Part shown: positions 6,732 through 9,802 of the stretch, in pieces | How positions within the stretch are numbered: position 1 is the stretch's first letter | Layout: each line of letters begins with the position of its first letter | Assembly (NCBI GenBank): GCA_947175375.1 | Contig: CAMWMT010000060.1 | Location: forward strand, 1-9,802 | Source of the DNA: an uncultured Clostridiaceae bacterium | Lineage (GTDB): Bacteria > Bacillota > Clostridia > Lachnospirales > Lachnospiraceae | DNA length: 9,802 nucleotides | Direction of reading: 5' to 3' | Translations under genes and position numbers: made by a program | Notes under the pieces: model-generated | Told to the model about the DNA's origin: nothing | The model's database searches: none | What the model saw: only the letters and a program-made list of their open reading frames with translations

Positions 6732-6774
6732 CGTGTGTTCGAGACCTTCCACACGTAAATAAAAACTAAAGGAG
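6732..6774 (+). promoter_or_regulatory. Candidate preQ1 riboswitch (class I-like) overlapping the queT ribosome site
   Basis: A 6-bp stem CGTGTG/CACACG (6732-6737 and 6750-6755) encloses a 12-nt loop, TTCGAGACCTTC. An A-rich tail and ACTAAAGGAG (6765-6774) follow. The B. subtilis queC preQ1-I aptamer has the same plan: a 5-bp stem, a 12-nt loop beginning UUCNAG and ending in the C that pairs with the ligand, then an A-rich strand and CUAA. The loop AG (6742-6743) can pair with CT (6766-6767). The pseudoknot is only two clear pairs, and the A-rich strand is about two bases longer than in queC. The CUAA element runs into the ribosome site, so ligand binding would most simply block translation. 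Position directly before queT strongly supports the call. Confidence 0.68.
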
Positions 6775-6784
6775 ACAACTGAAT

Positions 6785-7279
6785 ATGAAAGAGAACAAAG
6801 TAACATTCCTCACCCAGGCTGCGCTGATCGCAGCTGTCTATGTAGTACTGTGCGTTGCATTTGCCCCCATCAGTTACGGGGAAGTGCAGGTGCGTGTGGC
6901 GGAAGCCCTGGTGATCCTTCCGTTTTTTACACCGGCGGCTATACCGGGACTGTTCATTGGCTGCTTGCTGTCCAACATGATCGGCGGTTCGATCCTGATA
7001 GATGTGGTGTTCGGGAGCCTGGCTACACTGCTTGGCGCGATCGGTTCTTATTATCTGAGAAGGAGCAGGATACTGGTGCTGCTTCCCCCCATCATTGCCA
7101 ACACGCTGATCGTGCCATTCGTACTGCGTTATGGATATGGAGTGCCGCTTCCTATTCCGTTTATGATGCTGACGGTAGGGATTGGCGAAGTGATCGCAGC
7201 AGGAGTGCTGGGGAGTGTATTGTTAAATACGCTTGTGCGATACAGACATATTTTTCCAATTGCTGATATGCAGCATTAA
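6785..7279 (+). CDS. queT: QueT-family ECF transporter substrate-binding (S) component for queuosine precursor
   Basis: The 164-residue membrane protein starts after AAAGGAG (6768-6774). It has about five or six hydrophobic segments (near 10-28, 40-60, 61-90, 97-117, 122-149). GEVQVRVAEALVILPFF (32-48) and IPGLFIGCLLSNMIGG (53-68) are typical of QueT/COG4708. As the S component it would capture preQ1 or a related precursor and work with a shared ECF energising module (EcfA, EcfA', EcfT) encoded elsewhere, supplying queuosine for tRNA anticodons. The leader upstream looks like a preQ1 sensor, which agrees with this substrate. No other queuosine gene is present in the window, so this is likely a salvage unit. 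Confidence 0.9.
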   Translation: MKENKVTFLTQAALIAAVYVVLCVAFAPISYGEVQVRVAEALVILPFFTPAAIPGLFIGCLLSNMIGGSILIDVVFGSLATLLGAIGSYYLRRSRILVLLPPIIANTLIVPFVLRYGYGVPLPIPFMMLTVGIGEVIAAGVLGSVLLNTLVRYRHIFPIADMQH

Positions 7280-7294
7280 AAGATGAAACTGTCG

Positions 7295-7459
7295 AAAAAA
7301 TGAGATCCCGGCTGTATGATAAGCAGCGCTGTGTGGATTGGAGCGGACAGTGAATCAGCCTTGTCCGTCTCGGACGGACGTCTGAGTCCGATTGAGACGG
7401 ACAAGGCTGATTCACTGTCCGATACACTCCATACGAGCGCTTATCATACAGCCGGGATC
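7295..7459 (-). terminator. Possible terminator of spoVAE using the long inverted repeat
   Basis: On the minus strand the long hairpin begins about 30 nt after the spoVAE stop codon and its 3' arm is followed by TCATTTTTT (T-run at 7295-7300). This gives a rho-independent-like arrangement for spoVAE, although three bases separate stem and T-run and the stem is far longer than a normal terminator. On the plus strand the hairpin is not followed by T, so for queT it could only act as a transcript end stabiliser or processing site. Confidence 0.4.
7304..7459. repeat. 156-bp long inverted repeat forming one extended hairpin
   Basis: The outer arms are a perfect 21-bp inverted match (7304-7324 with 7439-7459; begins GATCCCGG). 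The inner arms are a perfect 28-bp match (7344-7371 with 7394-7421; begins CGGACAGTG). Between them 7325-7343 and 7422-7438 pair imperfectly: in one register AGCGCT and 10 of 13 following bases match, including one G-T. The 22-base apex (7372-7393) contains a further small hairpin, CGGAC/GTCCG (7375-7379 with 7386-7390). Nearly the whole element can fold into one stem of about 65 bp. It has no coding capacity that looks real, and I see no target-site duplication at its borders. Confidence 0.9.
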
Positions 7460-7488
7460 GTCACTTCCCGACAACCCCTTCTGCCATG

Positions 7489-7845
7489 CTATTTCTTCAT
7501 TTTGGAGTCAAATACCAGGCTTGCCAGGTAGCCAAATACCAGCGCGGCGCAGATTCCTGCGGCGCTTGCGGTAAACCCACCTTTGAAGATCCCGATGAAC
7601 CCATCTGTATTTACGGCTTCCTGTATACCTTTCCAGAGGGTATTTCCAAATCCCAGAAGCGGAACGCTGGCACCGGCGCCGGCGTATTCCTGAAATGGCC
7701 CATAGAGTCCAATCGCTCCAAGTACGGCGCCGCTGCATACCAGAAGCACCATGATGCGTCCGGGCATCAGCTTGGTCTTTTCCATCAGGATCTGTACCAG
7801 TGCACAGATGACTCCGCCAACCCAGAATGCATTGATATAATCCAT
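7489..7845 (-). CDS. spoVAE: Stage V sporulation protein AE (SpoVAE)
   Basis: The 118-residue protein starts at ATG 7843-7845 after AAAGGAGTG (7852-7860). It is highly hydrophobic, with segments near 5-20, 30-48, 58-75 and 85-112. The family pattern is clear: FWVGGVICALVQILMEKTKL (7-26), SGAVLGAIGLYGPFQEYAGAGASVPLLGFGN (38-68) and the C-terminal GGFTASAAGICAALVFGYLASL (89-110). SpoVA proteins form the inner-membrane channel that moves dipicolinic acid into the developing spore and out at germination. The gene normally sits in a spoVAC-spoVAD-spoVAE operon, but here neither partner is adjacent. The reading frame is open 34 codons further upstream, but that stretch lacks family similarity and runs through A/T-rich promoter sequence, so the 7845 start is chosen. 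Confidence 0.93.
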   Translation of the reverse strand: MDYINAFWVGGVICALVQILMEKTKLMPGRIMVLLVCSGAVLGAIGLYGPFQEYAGAGASVPLLGFGNTLWKGIQEAVNTDGFIGIFKGGFTASAAGICAALVFGYLASLVFDSKMKK

Positions 7846-7886
7846 ATTGATCACTCCTTTGTCACAGTGTCTGCAGATGAAGAAAA

Positions 7887-7916
7887 AAATATGCAAAAAA
7901 ATAAAAAAAGACTTGC
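7887..7916 (-). promoter_or_regulatory. Candidate forespore (sigma-G/sigma-F) promoter of spoVAE
   Basis: On the minus strand GCAAG (7912-7916), an 18-bp spacer and CATATTT (7887-7893) resemble the sigma-G consensus GnATR-N18-CATnnTA, with one mismatch in each element. Transcription would start near 7880, about 35 nt before the start codon. No good sigma-A promoter was seen for this gene, and spoVA genes are known to be forespore-expressed. The surrounding A/T tracts make chance matches easier. Confidence 0.45.
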
Positions 7917-7941
7917 ATTTAAAAAAAATATATGATATAGT
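7913..7941 (+). promoter_or_regulatory. Sigma-A promoter of the tRNA-Glu gene
   Basis: TTGCAT (7913-7918), a 17-bp spacer and TATAGT (7936-7941, 5 of 6 to consensus) place the start near 7948, 23 nt before the mature tRNA. The A-tracts upstream (7895-7909) could serve as an UP element. It overlaps the candidate spoVAE promoter on the other strand. Confidence 0.55.
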
Positions 7942-7970
7942 AATCAAGTCGGCAGGACATATAGAGATAT

Positions 7971-8042
7971 GGTAGATTGGTCAAGGGGTTAAGACGCCGC
8001 CCTCTCACGGCGGAAACAGGGGTTCGATTCCCCTATCTACTG
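7971..8042 (+). tRNA. tRNA-Glu, anticodon CUC
   Basis: A complete cloverleaf can be drawn. The acceptor GGTAGAT (7971-7977) pairs with ATCTACT (8035-8041), the first pair being G-U. The D arm has GTC/GAC with GGGG in the loop. The anticodon stem is CCGCC/GGCGG (7997-8001, 8009-8013) with loop CTCTCAC, giving anticodon CTC at 8004-8006. The T arm is AGGGG-TTCGATT-CCCCT. The discriminator base is G8042 and CCA is not encoded. It reads the glutamate codon GAG. The D, anticodon and T arms closely resemble bacterial tRNA-Glu. Confidence 0.95.
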
Positions 8043-8051
8043 TGCAAAGAG

Positions 8052-8092
8052 ATAGCAGAAACCGGTAAAAAGGTTTCTGCTATTCTTGTTTT
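8052..8092 (+). terminator. Rho-independent terminator of the tRNA-Glu gene
   Basis: A perfect 12-bp stem, ATAGCAGAAACC (8052-8063) with GGTTTCTGCTAT (8072-8083), encloses an 8-nt loop and is followed by TCTTGTTTT. It begins 10 nt after the tRNA 3' end. Confidence 0.88.
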
Positions 8093-8114
8093 CTGGAATA
8101 TGTTTTGCTATAAT
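8086..8114 (+). promoter_or_regulatory. Extended -10 sigma-A promoter of the degV-family gene
   Basis: TTGTTT (8086-8091), a 17-bp spacer and TATAAT (8109-8114) with TGC directly before the -10. The -35 lies within the T-run of the preceding terminator. Transcription would start near 8121, leaving a 5' leader of about 110 nt in which I see no recognised riboswitch; its only symmetry is a small A/T palindrome near 8172-8187. Confidence 0.7.
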
Positions 8115-8231
8115 AAGGTCGAATGTGCAGGGAGAGTTCATTTTACAACAGATTCCCGGTCGACAGGACTGTTATTTTTATCAATAAAAACCGAAAGCTT
8201 ATAAAGAGATAAAACGGATAGGAGTATTTTC

Positions 8232-9092
8232 ATGAGTAAAATTGCGATTGTTACAGACAGCAACAGCGGAATCAGCCAGGATAAGGCGAAAGAGATGGGA
8301 ATCCATGTGCTTCCCATGCCTTTTTTGATCGACGGAAAAGAATATCTGGACGGGGTTGATCTGTTTCCCAAAGAATTTTATGAGTATCTGGAAAAAGATG
8401 CGGATGTATCTACTTCCCAGCCATCTCCGGAATCGGTGACGAAGCTTTGGGACGAGCTTTTGAAAGAGTATGATGAGATCGTGCATATTCCCATGTCCAG
8501 CGGGCTCAGCGGGAGCTGCCAGACGGCAAGGATGTTGGCTGAGGACTATGATGGGAAAGTGGAAGTAGTGAATAATCAGCGGATCTCTATTACGCAGGTT
8601 TCTGCTGTTGTAGATGCACTGAATCTGGTAAAGGCGGGGAAGAGTGCGTCAGAGATCCGTGCGATACTGGAAGAAGAGGCACTGCAGGCGAGTATCTATA
8701 TTACGCTGGTTACTTTAAAATATTTGAAAAAGGGCGGAAGGATCACTCCGGCTGCGGCTGCGCTTGGTACGATGCTTCGGTTAAAGCCAGTCCTGCAGAT
8801 TCAGGGGGAGAAGCTGGATGCATTCTCCAAGGTGCGTACCATGAGTGCGGCAAAGCGTGTCATGGTGGATGCGATCCGCAGTGATCTGGAGAAGCGTTTT
8901 AGCGGTTGTAAGATGAGGATCGATATTGCCCATACGAATAATGAAGCGATGGCACTGGAATTTAAAAAGGAGGTCGAGGCGGAATTTCCGGGGTATCCGG
9001 TCATTCTGACGGATGAGCTGTCATTGAGCGTGTCCTGTCATATTGGAGCGGGATCGCTGGCTGTTGCATGTTCGAAAATTGTGGAAGTATAA
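8232..9092 (+). CDS. DegV family fatty-acid-binding protein (FakB-like)
   Basis: The 286-residue protein starts after AGGAG (8220-8224). Hallmarks of DegV/FakB are TDSNSG (8-13, N-terminal strand-loop), ADVSTSQPSP (57-66) with the Ser/Thr that contacts the fatty-acid carboxylate, and MSSGLSGSCQTA (88-99). LKYLKKGGRI and the C-terminal AHTNNEA and GAGSLAVA complete the two-domain pattern. By family knowledge FakB proteins hold a free fatty acid for phosphorylation by the kinase FakA, feeding acyl-phosphate into phospholipid synthesis. Whether this member serves FakA or has another role cannot be decided here, and no fakA is in the window. It has its own promoter and is followed 21 bp later by a TPR gene that may be co-transcribed. 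Confidence 0.93.
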   Translation: MSKIAIVTDSNSGISQDKAKEMGIHVLPMPFLIDGKEYLDGVDLFPKEFYEYLEKDADVSTSQPSPESVTKLWDELLKEYDEIVHIPMSSGLSGSCQTARMLAEDYDGKVEVVNNQRISITQVSAVVDALNLVKAGKSASEIRAILEEEALQASIYITLVTLKYLKKGGRITPAAAALGTMLRLKPVLQIQGEKLDAFSKVRTMSAAKRVMVDAIRSDLEKRFSGCKMRIDIAHTNNEAMALEFKKEVEAEFPGYPVILTDELSLSVSCHIGAGSLAVACSKIVEV

Positions 9093-9113
9093 GAGAAATG
9101 GGGATAAGATTCA

Positions 9114-9802
9114 TTGGATAAGTATGAATACCGCCTGAAAGCAGAGCAGATAGAAAAACTGATAAAGAAAAAAGATTATGTAAAAGCGGCGGAGATTGCA
9201 GATACGATTGACTGGCGACGTGTGAAGAATGTGAACATGCTGTATGCCGTCAGTGAGATCTATGAGATGACAGAACGGTATGGAGAATGCATGGAGCTCC
9301 TGGATATGGCTTATGATCGTGCGCCAGTAGGGCGTATGCTGCTATATCGAATGGTGGAAGTCTGCACAAAGATGCACAATTTTGACGAAGCAATCTCTCT
9401 GTATCGGGAATTTGTCAGAGTGGCGCCTCATGACCAGAGCCGTTATATCTTAAAATATCAGATCTATCGGGAACGGGGTTCCAGTGTAGAAGATCAGATC
9501 AAGATATTATGTGAATACAAGACGCACGAGTATCAGGAAAAGTGGGCATATGAGTTGGCAGCCCTGTATGATGAAGCCGGGATGCAGGAAGAGTGTGTCC
9601 GTGAGTGTGATGAACTGATTCTCTGGTTTAGTGAAGGCGAATATGTGGCGAAGGCATTGACCCTGAAGCAGAAATATGAGCCACTGACAGAGGAACAGCA
9701 GGAAAAATATCGTTATGGGGTAAAGGGCGCTGTCTCTTCTGTTCGTGGAGACAATGCCGAAGAACCAGAGATTCCTGCATTTGATCCAGGACAGTTTAAT
9801 AC
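9114..9802 (+). CDS. Tetratricopeptide-repeat protein, 3' end beyond window; TTG start
   Basis: An open frame with 229 complete codons runs from TTG 9114 to the window edge. An in-frame TAA at 9105-9107 rules out an earlier start, and no ATG occurs until codon 42, so TTG is the probable start; GGGG (9100-9103) lies 10 nt upstream as a modest ribosome site. The sequence is helical and charged with TPR-like pairs, for example YVKAAEIADTIDW (22-34), YGECMELLDMAYDRAP (58-73), FDEAISLYREFVRVAPHD (92-109) and the WAYELAALYDEAGMQEECVRECDEL stretch (about 143-167). No signal peptide or membrane span is visible in this part, so it is probably cytosolic or joined to a C-terminal module off-window. I recall similar Lachnospiraceae TPR proteins of unknown function; TPRs usually mediate protein contacts. 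Confidence 0.82.
   Translation, partial: MDKYEYRLKAEQIEKLIKKKDYVKAAEIADTIDWRRVKNVNMLYAVSEIYEMTERYGECMELLDMAYDRAPVGRMLLYRMVEVCTKMHNFDEAISLYREFVRVAPHDQSRYILKYQIYRERGSSVEDQIKILCEYKTHEYQEKWAYELAALYDEAGMQEECVRECDELILWFSEGEYVAKALTLKQKYEPLTEEQQEKYRYGVKGAVSSVRGDNAEEPEIPAFDPGQFN

Noticed and set aside
6561..6806. Minus-strand 81-codon open frame across the queT leader
   Set aside because: It runs antisense to a near-consensus promoter, hairpins and the candidate riboswitch, and has no ribosome site or family resemblance. RNA structure explains the region better.
7316..7531. Short plus-strand frames through the long inverted repeat
   Set aside because: Their sequence simply reflects the palindrome (repeated ADSES/SESAL-like strings), and there is no ribosome site.
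7486..7935. Plus-strand 149-codon open frame opposite spoVAE
   Set aside because: Shadow of the well-supported spoVAE on the other strand; no ribosome site or recognisable motif.
7971..8042. tRNA-Glu as an integration site for a mobile element
   Set aside because: No integrase gene, no repeated tRNA 3' end, and a normal terminator and promoter directly downstream.
1..9802. CRISPR arrays, insertion sequences, phage or toxin-antitoxin genes
   Set aside because: No regularly spaced direct repeats, transposase or phage motifs were seen on either strand. The only repeat element is the inverted repeat at 7304-7459.

Overview
The window looks like an ordinary chromosomal segment of a spore-forming Firmicute, most likely a gut Lachnospiraceae (Blautia, Dorea or Ruminococcus-like). 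The grounds are strong AGGAG-type ribosome sites, sigma-A promoters, a spoVAE gene, a QueT importer, an XRE/multi-membrane-helix regulator and a TPR protein of a type I recall from that family. The assignment comes from protein resemblance recalled from memory; no database search was possible.

Layout: (1) 1-619, minus strand: a HAD phosphatase running off the left edge. (2) 704-4688, plus strand: a tight run of sfsA, mutY, glf (UDP-galactopyranose mutase) and a family 2 glycosyltransferase. The first two are housekeeping/DNA genes; the last two probably make and use UDP-galactofuranose for a surface glycan. (3) 4581-5315, minus strand: a membrane PAP2-type protein whose 3' end overlaps the glycosyltransferase by 108 bp and whose apparent terminator lies inside that gene. 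(4) 5655-6626, plus strand: an XRE DNA-binding domain fused to about six membrane helices, with a clear promoter and small palindromes at its likely transcription start. (5) 6634-7279, plus strand: queT, with a near-consensus promoter, a structured leader of three hairpins and a candidate preQ1 riboswitch directly before the ribosome site. (6) 7304-7459: a 156-bp inverted repeat able to form one very long hairpin, between the convergent genes queT and spoVAE. (7) 7489-7845, minus strand: a solitary spoVAE with a candidate forespore promoter. (8) 7971-8042: tRNA-Glu(CUC) with its own promoter and terminator. (9) 8232-9092: a DegV/FakB fatty-acid-binding protein. (10) 9114 to the right edge: a TPR protein starting at TTG.

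The coding content is conventional. I did not find a new multi-gene system. The points most worth a second look are non-coding: the queT leader, whose riboswitch loop is also complementary to the loop of an upstream hairpin; the long inverted repeat; overlapping promoters between the orphan spoVAE and the tRNA; and the antisense terminator inside the glycosyltransferase gene.
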